This document shows, in pieces, positions 21,685 to 33,900 of a stretch of DNA of 64,000 nt. The notes beneath the pieces are model-generated. The model ran no database searches and was not told the origin of the DNA. It was given only the letters and a program-made list of their open reading frames with translations. The first letter of the stretch is position 1, and each line of letters opens with the position of its first letter. Location of the stretch: NCBI GenBank assembly GCA_006384855.1, contig VCJN01000118.1, positions 59,075 through 123,074 of the forward strand, in the 5' to 3' direction. Both the position numbers and the translations under genes were made by a program. Origin of the DNA: Tetraselmis striata. Taxonomy: Eukaryota; Chlorophyta; Chlorodendrophyceae; Chlorodendrales; Chlorodendraceae.

Positions 21685-22298
21685 CAGGGTTGGGCATAAG
21701 GCATAAGTTGTTCCGGGAAACTTATGTTATGACATAACATAAGCGGTTATGCTTGTGAGGAAGTCCCATCGAAAATCGGCATAAGTCCCAGGCATAAGTG
21801 CCCGGCATATATAAGTGCCGATAAAACCCGCAGTTGTCTCCCCCGCAGACTGCGTACTGCTCGTAGATACAGTACCTATGTACGAGGTGTTACTGTACGA
21901 GGCGATAGTACGAAATTACAAGTATTAATATACTCGTGATGATACCAGCTGCACCCGAAGTTTCCGAGAGAGGGGCCCTTCTGTGCGACTGTGGAGGAGC
22001 TGAACGCCAAGACGTGGGCTGAGCCGATGGCTGAGCTGGCCCTATCGTAACGGTTCCAAGCTGTTCCCCAAGTACGAGCTGACATACAAAGGTCGCGGTG
22101 GCGGTGTATTTCGGCCACTTCCTGACTTATTATGCCATAAATTATGGCATAATTATGTTATGAGCATAATTATTAAACAATTATGTCATAACATAAGGCA
22201 TAATTCCGCTTATGCCGGATCATAAACATAATTATGTACTTATGTCATAAGTACTTATGTTATGACATAAGCGACCCAGGGGTCACTTATGCCCAACC
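21685..22298. mobile_element. Non-autonomous hAT-type element with ATAAGCATAA-like subterminal repeats
   Basis: Starts CAGGGTTGGGCATAAGGCAT and ends ...CTTATGCCCAACC. It is flanked by a perfect 8-bp direct duplication GTCTATAC (21677-21684 and 22299-22306). An 8-bp duplication with CAGGG termini is the hAT signature. The right terminus lacks the final CTG. Both sides are filled with inverted words such as TTATGTCATAAC and GCATAAGT. The middle (about 21850-22110) has no recognisable transposase, so the 614-bp unit must depend on enzyme made elsewhere. Confidence 0.8.
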
Positions 22299-22744
22299 GT
22301 CTATACCCGGGGTACTGCAAGAGTCGGGCGAAGGCAAAGTACTACTACCAACACGGGCGGCATGCATGTGCGGGGGCGGGGGCGGGCGCGGGGCAATAAG
22401 GCACAACATGCACTATGTACTACGACCAGTGGAGCTCGCGTGGCATCCGGTTCGGAAAGTCCTTTTGGGTAGGCCGCAGGCATCTAAGCGACGCTCCGAG
22501 TCATTGGCAACCGCATTCACCAAGCAATTTGCCTACATAAATACATTTCAAAGTTGAGTTTGGTTTTACCAAAAGGTTGCAAAGGCTATTTCAAACTATC
22601 AAAATCGAGCCGATGAAATTGGCAGCCGCAATACAAGTTGATACGTTGAGTGAAAGTAGTGATGTTGCAAGGGTTTCAGTGTTGCGAGTCCTATCCCGGG
22701 GGCGAAGTTGATCGAGTGAAAGCGTGGAGGGGAAACAAAGTAGT

Positions 22745-22771
22745 TGGGGGGGGGGGGGGGGGGGGGGGGGG
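22745..22771. repeat. Poly-G tract inside the degenerate A2 repeat region
   Basis: About 27 consecutive G. The younger element at 377-3602 has no long C/G run at the equivalent B2/A2 interval, only CCCCCCC at 3482-3488, so the run may have expanded from that seed. Confidence 0.5.
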
Positions 22772-23776
22772 CGTTTAGGGTTTTGGAAGATGGCATGCTC
22801 ATTTTCGCATGCCACGGCTGCTTTAATGTCTGCGTGTGTTGCTACGAAGGGCGGGCACGGTCAACGACGGGTGAACTAGTAATAACATTTACCGCTCCAG
22901 CGCAACACATGTGCAGCTAGAAAGCGGTTGGGGTGTTGAATAAGAAACTAAGAAGGAAACCCCATAAACGGGTTTAGAACAATTCCAAATGTAGTTTAGT
23001 TTTGCCATGGAGGAGGGAACGGAGAGAAGCAACGGCATATTGCAGAGCTTGCGCCATGTCACGAAGGAGGTGGCGCTTGTAGTAGGGCCACCGCTGCGGA
23101 GTCATGTTGAGCTTGGAAGTGGCAAAAAGGCGCGATGTGGCCAAAGAGGAATCAAGCGCCATGGGATGGGAGACCATTATTGGGGTCCATGTAGTCAAGG
23201 ACGACGTCGGAGTTCCGAGCCCAACAACCCTAGTAGCAGATGTGGGACAACGGAACGCCGATGATGGCATTGGCAACTAAGACCGCGCCCTTTTGGAAAA
23301 CGGTTGTGCAATAAGCCCCATGAGGTTCCCGCAAGAGGGGATGCACGGACGAGACAAACGGCCGTAGAAAGGCCCGCTGTCACTCCGACATTGAGGGGGT
23401 TTTACCACCATAGGGCTCGAGTGGCTCGGCAGGGGTAACAACCCAAAAGCTAGACTCCGCCCAACTAGTTGGGGAGTAGGGAATGATATAATTCAGAACT
23501 ATTGGCTCAAGTATATCGATGAAGTCCCGGAGGAGACGAGCAATGCGGGGGTGCTCGGTGATGGGCGGTGAGGAGTAGGACGCACATGATGTCACCTCGC
23601 TGCCGCGCTTTTTGGCGCATGCCTTCTGCATAGTGATATTGCATGCACGGATTGACGTTTACTTGGGCGACGGGCACATACCGCAGCAGTGCACGGACCT
23701 CTAATAAGTCAGCCTAGGCAGGACCTATAAATCCGCCTAGGTAGTACCCTAAAGTGAACCTAGGTGATACTTCTAA

Positions 23777-24109
23777 GTGGACCTCACCCCTTACCTCGCG
23801 CGCGCTCGCATCCACGCCGAGGCCATCGACAAGGCGCTTCGCTTTCGTCTATTCTTCCTGCGGGGCTTATTAACGAGATCAAACGTGTGCACGGTGCTGG
23901 ACTTACTGCGGGTTCAACATTTCCAGCCCATGGCGGAGCATCAGGGCTCTGCGGTCTTCGGCGACCGAATGCGCGACTGCGAGGCAGCGTCGGGTCTTCG
24001 AAGCTGCAGTCTCCAGCTGTGCGAAGACTGCCGCCACTGCTGCTCGTGTGGCGGCTACGCTCGCAGGTTGGTGGTCGGACGTGGGAGCGGTCGGGGGCGC
24101 GCTGACTAG
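23777..24109 (+). pseudogene. Gag-like fragment of a DIRS/PAT-like element
   Basis: The translation DLTPYLARARIHAEAIDKAL ... RVQHFQPMAEHQGSAVFGDR parallels residues of the gag at 680-1555 (DFTPYLARARNHAEAIDKAF, AQHFQPASEHLGSAIFGDL). It ends in a short Gly/Arg tail. The piece lies in the opposite orientation to the recombinase remains around it, and a frame change sits inside the block (the IKRVHG region is disturbed). Confidence 0.65.
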
Positions 24110-25690
24110 CACCATCCGCCGCTGGCGTGGCAGAGTAATCTTTGACCCGTGGGTTGGGCACGGCAGCACCGCCGATGCCGTATTATGGCCATGCGGAGCG
24201 ACAATTATCAACAACTTCAGGAACTCGTCGTACCAGACGGAGATGTGCGCGGACGCACTGGAGCTTTATGTGTGCCAATGCGCTCGAGCAGATGTAACGG
24301 CCGCGGTGATGACGACGACAACAACGACACCGCCGCGGGAGAAGGAGCCTTTCTTGTGGCGACATCCATGTGGTTTCAGCTATTTTACCTTGCGATGCCC
24401 ATTTTGGCATCGCGTGCGGACATTTCCTTATTTACGTGTTATTGACGCCCATCTTCTACATATGCATCGCGCAAGGACTATCCCCACGCATGCTGTGGTT
24501 GCAGCGTCTTGGCGACTGTGGGCGACTTCATGCATGTCATTGCCGGCGACATGCCGCGCAACCGCGCCACGCGCCGAGCAACACTATAGATGGCGATCTT
24601 TTGCGACAACGAGACGATGGGGGAGCGAGAACTACTAGGGGCGGATGAGTGGCGCCACTATGTGGTGTCGATTCACTTCCACACTACCGAGGAGGGCGCT
24701 GACGACCATCATCACTGAGCGTTGCGTGGCACCCAACAGCCGTGCACGGTAAACTTGTTTATAAACTAGTTTATATCCTAATAATAATAACAATAATATA
24801 TCATAATATCATCATACCACCGTGCCCCATATTAAAATACCAAGCGGGCACCCCCGCCCGGTCAGTTAGCGGCTTCATGTCATTTCCACGTCGCCCTTGC
24901 AGCTGACGCTGCAACTGCGTCCTTAGCCACGGGGCGGTCGATGTTGTGCGGCTCGAAGAGCGTGTTGATGGCTGACATGAAGGGCTGCGACTATTTCGTT
25001 GTGACCCCGCTCGCCGATCCAAGCGACATATATACCGAACGATCGTTGCGGTCGTCGCCGCCGTATGGTTGATGTTCTCCTAGTCGTGGCGTAACGCAGC
25101 GAACATCTTTGACTTCCCAATGTAGCTCTTGAGGGCCTTATTGTCGGACAGGGAGCCAGAGAGGAGGTCGAAGGCTCGCTGTCCCAACTCGCCGGATTCG
25201 AAAGCGTCATGTAGACAAGCACGGAGTGACACCGCCGGCCAAGGGGACCCGCTACGGGCTCGTCAATCACGTAAGTGCTACGTTTGCCATAGGTGGTACC
25301 ATGGGGCCGCCGAGACAACCGGGAACATATTTTGTGTATAGTTTAGTGACTACGCCGCCCAGGGGAACCGCTGCGGTGCGCATCAATCACGTAAGTGGTG
25401 CGAGATGTCTGGCAAAGGTGGTAACATGGAGCCGAGACAACAGGGAAAATATTCGGCGGAATCCATTAATCCGGTTGAAAGAAATTGCAAACTTCAATTC
25501 TTTTGGAAGGGGTTGGACTTCTATACACGGCACGGGTTTGCGGGGCAGAACTCAAGTAGGAGGCCCGCCCCGCGCGCCGGTCGCGCTCATAGCGCGCGTG
25601 TCGCGCGAAATGTACGCGCGCGACTGAAGATCGTTGCGAACCAATTGTAACCCTGTAGTGTAACAATGTTGGGTAGAAATGGTATGGGAG

Positions 25691-27885
25691 ACGGGTCGTT
25701 GAACTGCAGTCGATGCCCCTAAGAAATCGCACCATACAAGGCTAACACAGAGACAAGAACCGCCTCAACTAATGACACAATGGCGAAGAACCTGGCTGCG
25801 TGCAATTGAGCCGCATGTCGAGGAATCCTGGCCATCTCAGCCCATCATACTTATTGGCGACTGCGGTGTGTGTGCCCTTCAATCGGAAATATATACAACT
25901 TTTTACCGTGAAGGAGCGATGACCAACTCTCAGAAGATATGCCGCATCCACATCCACATTTGGCGTGACTGGACACAGTTTGCCATACATCGTGCGGGTC
26001 CCTCCATCGTGCGCCCACCAAGCTTACTGGCAGCATACTGATGCAAGTGAGGTTTTGCGCTCTCCCGTCATCACACCTTGGCCAGTAAGTTAGTGTTAGT
26101 GCTCTCAGATGGCATCCGTCCTATCAATAAGTCATCTCATCTAATTCATCATTCCGAGATATCAATTAGGGCAGGGGTACAGAGAAAATGCCACCAAGCC
26201 GAGTCCGGGATACTCAGCCCCGCTACTCGGTAAACCACACACGAACCTGCTACGGCACAGGGAGTCCTGGGAGACTGCTACCGTGCTGCTGCCTTGTGGG
26301 TGTCTCAAAGCTTGGGTGAACGCGTCCCTGCTGACAGTGTCTCAAAGCCCCGCCTTTTTACAAGGCTGGACCGCCACATTCGATTAAAAAAAGTTGTCGT
26401 AACAGTCAACCCCGGTGGCGATGATGCAATCTGCCAACCTCATCAATACCTCTGCCCATCAGCCAAATGACTGCTTGGCGGGGTTCCGGCAGACGTGTCG
26501 AGCAGACGCAACACTCGGGCTGCCATGGGCTGCCATGTCAGCTGATCGCACGGTCAACCTTGAAGACCAGTTGAACATTGCGCGAGAAAGCTGATGACGG
26601 GCAACTTCCTCTCCGACATCTCTTCATAATTTAAAATGTCTGACAACTTCATTCCTGGGAATCAAAACGCCGTACATGCCAGCTGTCTCACGGCCCCACT
26701 ACGTGAGCCCGCATAGGGCCGGCTAGGCCCGTAGCAAGTAGTGCTTTGACGGCCAGGTCCCTATTCCTAAGAGAAAGTGGTGTTGCCTCCTCCCCCCCCC
26801 CCCCCCCCCCCCCTCCTCCCGGGGTCTTTATCGTTGTGAACACTCACGGGGTGCCTTTGCAGGATGTTAGAAACTATTCCGGGACTGCTAGTCTTCCTGC
26901 TATTGGTTTCTGCAATAGGGGCATCCTATTGAGCCCGTCCTTGCTATCCAAGACCATTACACGGGTCGATGACATCACTCGAGATGGGACAATGAGGTAA
27001 TGTCTATGTCACCCAACCACGCGGGCAGTGCCTAATAGGGAACTCACGGGGAATCTGCCCGCAAGCACAGCTGCACGTGGGCGCGTCTTCGTTGTTTGAA
27101 TCGTCAGCAAGGGAAGGCACCGCAAGGGGGGTCTTTCGAAACAGCGCGAGTGCTGTGAAACATGCAGGAATAAGCAGATGGCACACACGCCTTGCTGGGC
27201 GGGCTTGGGCACAGCTCTGCATGGCAATGGAATCGAGGTAGGGGGAGGTCGCTCACCGCCACTCGTGGCTGCCATCTTGCTCAGGTGCTCCGGCAAACGG
27301 AAGGATCGCACAGGCCTCATCAGGGCACGCAGAACCATCCTAAAGTATGTGCACACCCCCCCAAAATAAGCGAGCAGCCTGAGAATAAGGCAGGACCAGC
27401 AGAGTGATGAGGTACCGTAGATTATTCCGAGTCCGCCGTCCAACTAAAGGCCAGGCCTGGACATGCCAATGCTTGTTCGCCTGGACAAGTTAACTCAGGT
27501 CATGGGGTGGAACCTGCCTCTCCATAGGCCGTCTAGTGGGTGGAGCATGCTGATGCCGGTGATGGGGATGCGTGAGAGAGAGAGGGGGAGGGGAAGGGTT
27601 CGGTGTGATAAGTGCGTGTGTGTGTTTGGGGGGGGGGGGGGGGGGGGGGGCAGCGCTCCAGAGAAGAAACGCGGGAAGGGGGGGGGGGGGGGGGCGTGCG
27701 TGCATGAGAATCAGCAGCCTGGGTTACAAGAGGCCGGCGGCTGCGTGGGGCAGGGTGGGAGCTACGGTTGGGTCCGCTGCACACCCGCGTGCCCGCCGCC
27801 CCAAAGCAGCCCCGCCCGCGCCTGCACCGTACTGCCAGCTGTGTCCGTGTGAATGAGGGGTGTTTGGGGGAGGGGACTGCCCGAT
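25691..27885. other. Intergenic region, no supported gene
   Basis: About 2.2 kb. Open frames at 25772-26041 and 27009-27443 have no motif I recognise. Around 26670-26800 is a diverged copy of a dispersed repeat also found at 36230-36360 (CAGCTGTCTC ... CGTGA-CCCGCA ... GAAAGTGGTGTTG-like words before a C run). Two G runs (27629-27650, 27679-27694) lie just downstream of the RPS9 stop. Confidence 0.45.
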
Positions 27886-28467
27886 CTACTCGTCGTCCTC
27901 CTCGTCGCCGTCGCCGCCGCCCTTCTTGCCCTGGTTCCTGCGCTTGACGCGCCCGGGGCGGCCGCCGCCGAAGGGGCTGTTCAGCGCAAAGTCGATGTGC
28001 TTCTGGCTGTCGGTGCGCACCAGGAAGGAGGGCACGTTGACGATCTGCTTGCCGACGCGGATGTGGCGCTGGCGGATGAGCACGCGCGCGTGGTGGATGG
28101 ACTTGGCCAGGCCCAGCTTGAACACCAGGGTCTGCAGGCGGCGCTCCAGGAAATCCTGGGGCAGCAGCGCCAGCACGTAATCCAGCTTGTCCTGGGTCTC
28201 ATCCAGCAGGCCGTAGCGGTACATGCGGCGCATGAGCGCCTGGCCCTCGAAGATCCTCTTGTTGTCCTTCTCGTCCAGGGTGAGCAGGGTACGCGCGGCC
28301 TTGCGGATCTTGGACAGCGCGAGCTGCACGCGCCAGAGCTCGCGCTTGTTGCGCAGGCCGTACTCGCCCACCACCTTCAGCTCCGCGTCCAGGCGCTCCT
28401 TCTCGAACGGGCGGCGCGGCTTCTTGAAGGTCTTACCATAGTTGCGGTAGGCGGTGGAGGACGGCAT
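27886..28467 (-). CDS. RPS9: 40S ribosomal protein S9 (uS4 family)
   Basis: An intron-free frame of 193 aa on the minus strand. ATG 28467 was chosen because the product then begins [20 protein letters not shown], the usual N-terminus. The S4 RNA-binding domain covers about residues 105-175 ([34 protein letters not shown]). The tail is Gly- and Asp/Glu-rich ([13 protein letters not shown]). It binds 18S rRNA in the small-subunit body near the mRNA entry site and contributes to decoding accuracy. Length matches the eukaryotic family (about 190-197). Lack of introns is notable beside the intron-rich neighbours. Confidence 0.96.
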   Translation of the reverse strand: MPSSTAYRNYGKTFKKPRRPFEKERLDAELKVVGEYGLRNKRELWRVQLALSKIRKAARTLLTLDEKDNKRIFEGQALMRRMYRYGLLDETQDKLDYVLALLPQDFLERRLQTLVFKLGLAKSIHHARVLIRQRHIRVGKQIVNVPSFLVRTDSQKHIDFALNSPFGGGRPGRVKRRNQGKKGGGDGDEEDDE

Positions 28468-29776
28468 CGTGCCGAGGTCCGGGGCCGCGAGGGGGGTGGG
28501 GTGGGTGCGCGGGGAGGTGCGCCGCCGTCGAAAGAGGAGCATCCGGCGGCGGGCGCCGCCGCCTTGGGCGCAGGCATCGCGCGGGGGCGGGGCAGCGCGC
28601 CGGGTGCGGTGGGGGTCTGCGCCGCCGCGCCGCCAGGGACGGCGCGGGCGCGCGCGGCCGCTGAATGAGATTAGTACATTGTGTTGAGAATGGGGTTTCG
28701 GTCCGCCGTGACGACATGCTGAACGCGCCTGCGCCGTCAGATGTCGATCGAAGGACAGGCAGCAGTCAAGCAGTCTGCAGCAAGCGCAGTATTTTACGCC
28801 GTTTTACGGCCGGCCATAGTAGTATATACACTTTACCTTGTAGCAGGCGCAACGATTAACTACACGAGTAACAGCACCATCCGCGCGCGCGCGCGTCCCA
28901 CCCGCCAACGCCGTGACAGTATATTGTGCGAAATACGGGACTGCTTGTTTTCGATGAGGTGGTATCTTCTAGTATCCTAGGCATCCGCATTACGATCGCG
29001 TTATATGCGTATTCTTTCTGCTACACAAAGGCTAGCGGATTTATAACGGATTCATGAGTATTTGTGTGACTACCTCCCACACGCAGGCCAAGTGAGGCCA
29101 GGTGAGGGGAAGTCGGAAAGCAGGCCAAGGGCGAGTTGACGAGGGGGCGGAGGGCGCGCCAGGAGCGACGAGGGAGTCCGCGCCAGCTATCACGAAGTTC
29201 ACGACGACGACTGCCAGATCAATCCCAACACAACCGGACCTCAGCGCGGCGTACAGCGCAACAGCGAACACGCGGCAAGAGCGCGTCACCGTACCTACGT
29301 TGGATGCACCTGTGCCTCCAAAACTGCAGGCTCACTGCCGGTTAGTACGAGTAGGAGGCGCTGGCGGGAGGACGGACGGCGCAGCTGCCCTGCAAATTGG
29401 GGAGCTCCAATTCGAGGAGGTCGACAGAGGGGGCGCTGTTGCGGCGTGCTCCAGGCGGGATGTCACGCCTCGCGACGCGACCCCCATAAGACGCAAGTAA
29501 GGGGCATCTCCTCGGTGCATTGGGCTCGTCGGTTGTGGGGGCGTGACCAGGTGGCGCAGCTGTGTCGTCTCGATGCTGCGGGCGCTGTCTGCTACTCGGC
29601 CGATGCAGCAGCTTGGCGTCACCGCCGGCAGCCGCGGCATGGAGATGGAGCGCACCTCCAGCTGGGTGCGCGCCCGCCCGCCCGCTTACCTTGATTCCCG
29701 AGTCATACAGTTGCCCATGCTGAAGTCCCCCCCCCCCCCCCCCCCCCGCCCCCCTCGCCTCTCCCTCCCTGGGTAG
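28468..29776. other. Divergent intergenic region with a possible 5' exon
   Basis: Lies between the start of RPS9 (-) and the first certain permease exon (+). An open stretch at 29102-29476 ends at CGCAA/GTAAGG, a good splice donor, and could be an upstream exon. Its phase, however, does not fit the next exon if the acceptor is GGGTAG/ATG at 29776, so I treat it as 5' UTR or unproven. A C run (29728-29747) sits just before that acceptor. Confidence 0.4.
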
Positions 29777-30948
29777 ATGGTGGACCACGGCTCGCTGCCG
29801 CCGGTGCTCCACAGGGCGGACGGCCGCGCCAGCGACAGCCAGTGCGTGTTCAATATGGTCAACGCCTGCCTGGCGATCGGCCTGCTGGGCTTCCCGTACT
29901 GCTTCAAGAGCTGCGGCGTGTTGCTGACGGCGTTGCTGATGGTGCGCAGAGGGGGCGTGGGGCCCCCCGGGGGGCGCGGGGGGGGGGGGGGGGGGGGGCG
30001 GGAGAGGGTGTCTCCGTTGCGCATGTGGTGTGAGTTCTTAGGGCACTGCCTGGTCGCAGGTAATGGCCTGCAGCATCAGCATCTTCAGCACCAGCACGCT
30101 TCTGCTGGCGGCGCAGCTTTGCGGGAAGCGCAGCTATGAGGAGCTGGCGGCTCAGACCTTTGGGGTGGCTGGCAGGTGTGTGACTCTCTGTAACGGGAAG
30201 GAACTTGGTGGGACGGACTGTGTGTTTGGTGGTGGTGGGTGGGTGGGGGGGGGGGGGGGGGGGGGATCCCCAGTGCTTGCTCCTGGCAGGATACGGGGGG
30301 CTGTGGACAGCTCCTCACCAGGCCCTCCTGTCCCCATCGCCCCTTGGGGCCACACAGGTGGGCGGTCATGACGTGCCTGTTCGTGCTCAACCTGGGCTGC
30401 CTCGTTGCGTACATCAACATCCTGGCGGATGTGCTGTCCAGCGTCGCGGGCAGCGTGATTCCGCCGGGCGCGGAGCCGTCGCGCAACATGCTTCTTGTGG
30501 CGGTGTGCATGCTCGCGGTGCTGCCGGTCAGCATGGCGGTGCGCACCTCGGACATGATGGCCTCTGTATCGACGCTCTCCATCGCCTTCATTGCCATCTT
30601 CACCATGGTGCGCCCCCCCCCCCCCTCCCGGCGCGCGCCACTTCACTCAACCTCCTCAGCGCCGCACGCCTGAGCGCATCCCACCCCGCAGGTGGTGGTG
30701 GTGCTCTCCTTCGCTCCCATCAGCAACCCCAAGCCCGTGGTGGTATGGGACAGCGGCGGGGTGATGCTGTCGGCGCCCGTCATCCTGTACGCCTTCACGC
30801 CGCACACGGTGCTCTTCGCAGTGTACAGCACCATGCGGTCGCCGTCCGTGCCGCGCATGCGCGCCGTTGCGCGGAAGAGCCTCATTGGCTGCGGCGCCGT
30901 GTACTTCGTGGTCGGCCTCTGCGGCTACCTCGCCTTCCGGCAGGTTTG

Positions 30949-30982
<34 letters not shown>

Positions 30983-33900
30983 CCCCTCCCCCCCAACACA
31001 CCTCCTTTCACCTGGCGCCTCGCCCCCCTAAATGCCGTAGATGAGCGCAAGCTCAACTCGCCTGAGTGAATCCTCCCCCTACACCGGATCTCGGGGTTGG
31101 CTCTTGTTCGGTCAAACTCTGGCTAGCTGACCTCATGTGGGTAGGGGTCCTAGCTATTGTTGTCGCCCGCATCCATTTCATTCAGGTATGGCTGGTGGCG
31201 CATCCTGACTGCATGTCATGACACGGCGTGGTGTGGCTTGGCAGAGGACAGCGGGCGACGTGCTGCGCAACCTGGGCGGCAGCGCCGTGACGGGCCTGCG
31301 TGCGCTGTACGAGCGCGCGCTGCGGCTGGGCTACGGCCTCGCGGTGCTGGGCTGCGTGCCGCTGGTGATGCTGCCGCTGCAGCACACGCTGCTGCCGATG
31401 CTGCTACCGGCCGTGGTGCGCCTGCCGTACGGCGAGTGGCTCGTCGCGCCCGCCGGGCCGCCCGATGGTGGCGCCTCCGCCGCCGCCAGGCCGCACGCTA
31501 ACGGGCACGCCTCCCCGGTCAGCAAGGAGCACCCGCAGCCCGTCGACGGCATGGACGTCAGCAGCCCCTTCGCGCACGCGCTCACAGCGGCACTGTCGCT
31601 CCTGGCACTCGTGTGCGCGCTGTTTGTCCCCAACGTGGAGCTCATCCTCGGCCTCATGGGCTCCACGGCCGCGGTGGGCGTAGGCATTGTGCTGCCGGGG
31701 GCCATCCTGCTGCAAATCACTTACAGCCATCGTGACGTACGCCCCCCCCCCCCCCCCCCCCCCCTCCGTACCCCCGTATGGGAAGGAACTAACGTGTTTG
31801 GGACAATGTTTAAACATCTGTTACTAATGTAATATTAAACAGACACGTCATAATTAACGCACCCCTGTACATACAGAGGGGGCAGTACTTTTGGGGGGCC
31901 TGGTATATTCTATGCGCGAGTAGTCGCAGCAGAAGCGAAAGCAGTAGCAGTCGCCAGGCGCAGCGCTAAGTTGCATTGGCGAAGGAGCTGTGTGTCGGCA
32001 TGTCGTTCGGTGCTAAGGGTAACCACAAAGAGTCATCATATGGTCGGCGCGTGAAAAGGCCTACGAATTTTGATATGTAAATCATTGGCATAGGGGCTTA
32101 CACCATAAAGCTGTGTCTGGGAGCTGGGACAACATGCCTAAGAGAGGGCTTACAGCGCAGGGCAGTCTGGACGGAGAGGGCAACGTTACAAACGCCATTG
32201 CCCCCCCCCCCCCCCCCCCCCCTATTTCCCCCTCCCTCTTCCTCCATTCCTTCTTCCTGCTATGCAGAGAATTTGCTCGATCAATTGAATGATCAATAGC
32301 ATTCCGCTCCTCCTCCTCATCCTCCTCCTCCTCTGCATTATCGTAATCACCACGTTTTCTTCTCTTCTCGTCCTTTGTCTTGTTAATACCAGTGTCACCT
32401 GCTGTGAGCTCTAGCTTCGCTCCAATTCCCAAGTTCAGATGTGCTTACCACAGATTGCACCTCAGATGTTGATGGGCGTCACTGAGGCTCTACACGACCA
32501 ACCCTGGGACTGGAAGTGGATGCGCCGCATGGTGCGCCGCCCTGCCTCAGCCCTCCTCTCTCCCGTTCCAACTTGGGATCCTTTTTGAGCCTGGGGCAAC
32601 CGACGGTGTTGTGGTGGTTTGTGACCAAGGTGGGCACAGAGGGTGGAGAGCCTTGACATGCACTTCCGTAGAGGCCTGAGGGTGAGGCGACGCTGGTGCC
32701 CCCCCCCCCCCCCCCCCCCCCCGCTTGGCGGCCATGCGTTGTGCAGGGGCTGGCAATGGTGGTCGGCGGTCTGCTGCTGGGCCACGTCTCCACCCAGCAC
32801 CTGCTCAAGGCGGTGGCGGAGGAGGCGGAGGTGGTGCAGCTTGCGCAACAGCTACACGCCAAGGAGGCACTGCTGCTGCAGGTGCGTATGTGAGTGGGTG
32901 TTTGTTTCCGTCGGGGAGGGGGTGCCTTTACAGTCTCTGCCCACTCGTTCCTCCCCGCTGGCCCCGGCAGCACTCACGCTGGCTGGCTGCAGGCTGCGGA
33001 GGTGGAGCAGAAGGCGCGCGACGTCGCGGTGGCGGTCGGCTCGATGGAGGAGGCGGAGGAGGCGTTGGAGGCGGTGCACGGCGGCCATGATGAGGTGCCC
33101 TTATCAGCCGCGCAGATCGCTCTCATCATCGCGATTCACTTTCCGAGCATGAATTGCATGTCCAAAATTATCTCAATTATGCGGTCGTCGACTGTGTGGT
33201 GTGGCCGGTGTCCTCAGGGCGTGACGCGCAAGTCGATGGACTCGTTTAGCCGGTCGGTCGAGGACACAAATGGCCACATCGCTGAGGCGGAAGCCTTTGA
33301 CGGGAAGGAGCTGATGGAGGCGGTCGACGAGGAGCTGGAGGCGGTGGAGGACATCGTGGAGGAGGTGACGCACCTCAAGGACAACAACCCCATAGACGAA
33401 AGCGAGATCGCGCTGGGCATGATGGTTGCTCAGAGCCTGGAGGGGGGCATGGACGGCGGCAAGGACGGCGGCGGGGAGGGCGAGGTCGCGGCGAATGACG
33501 CGAGCGGCCACCCGCCGCGGCCGCCCGAGCTGGTACACCGGCGAAAGCGGCACCACCACGGCGCTGCAGCGGTACACGAGCTGCACCACAAGGCGGAAAC
33601 CGCGGCCGCGCGGCTGCAAAGCACCCTAGAGAAGCACACGGTGAGTGTTAGCCCGCGTTCCTCCCTTTGTATCGTTTTTCAGCGCCTCGGAACGGCCGAT
33701 AACTTGTGCTTGGTCGATTTACCGTAGCCATACATGGCAGCTCGGAAAAGCCAGCAACATAAAAGATCGCCGGCGCAAACGCACACGTACGCGACAACGC
33801 CGGCCGCAGAAGACGGGGGTGTAATACTGCGGTGGTTTCTTCGGCGTTGGATCGCCCGCTTGGGGTATCGACTCTGCCGGCGTTTCGTTTTACCCTTCCC

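Larger units (their letters stand above)
22544..25690 (-). mobile_element. Degenerate DIRS/PAT-like element, minus strand, with internal rearrangement
   Basis: Read on the minus strand, it ends with a B2-like sequence (about 22544-22580), an A2-like repeat (about 22790-22977, TTTATGGGGTTTCC conserved) and a B1-like sequence (about 22979-23008). Recombinase pieces lie at 23380-23631 (EHPRIARLLRDFIDI), at about 23009-23276 and at 24923-25318 (STYVIDEPVAG, YVAWIGERGHNEI). About 25500-25690 matches the gag-recombinase spacer of the 377-3602 copy. A plus-strand gag piece (23777-24109) and unrelated DNA interrupt the recombinase between about 23700 and 24900. It is a second, older split-repeat element that has been broken by insertion or inversion. 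Confidence 0.65.

Noticed and set aside
24740-24765. TAAACTAGTTTAT as an A1 repeat end of the older DIRS copy
   Set aside because: Only about 13 bases match the A repeat start and nothing beyond them; likely a chance palindrome.
29102-29476. First coding exon of the permease
   Set aside because: It ends at a good GTAAGG donor, but the phase does not match the next exon start. Kept only as possible 5' UTR.
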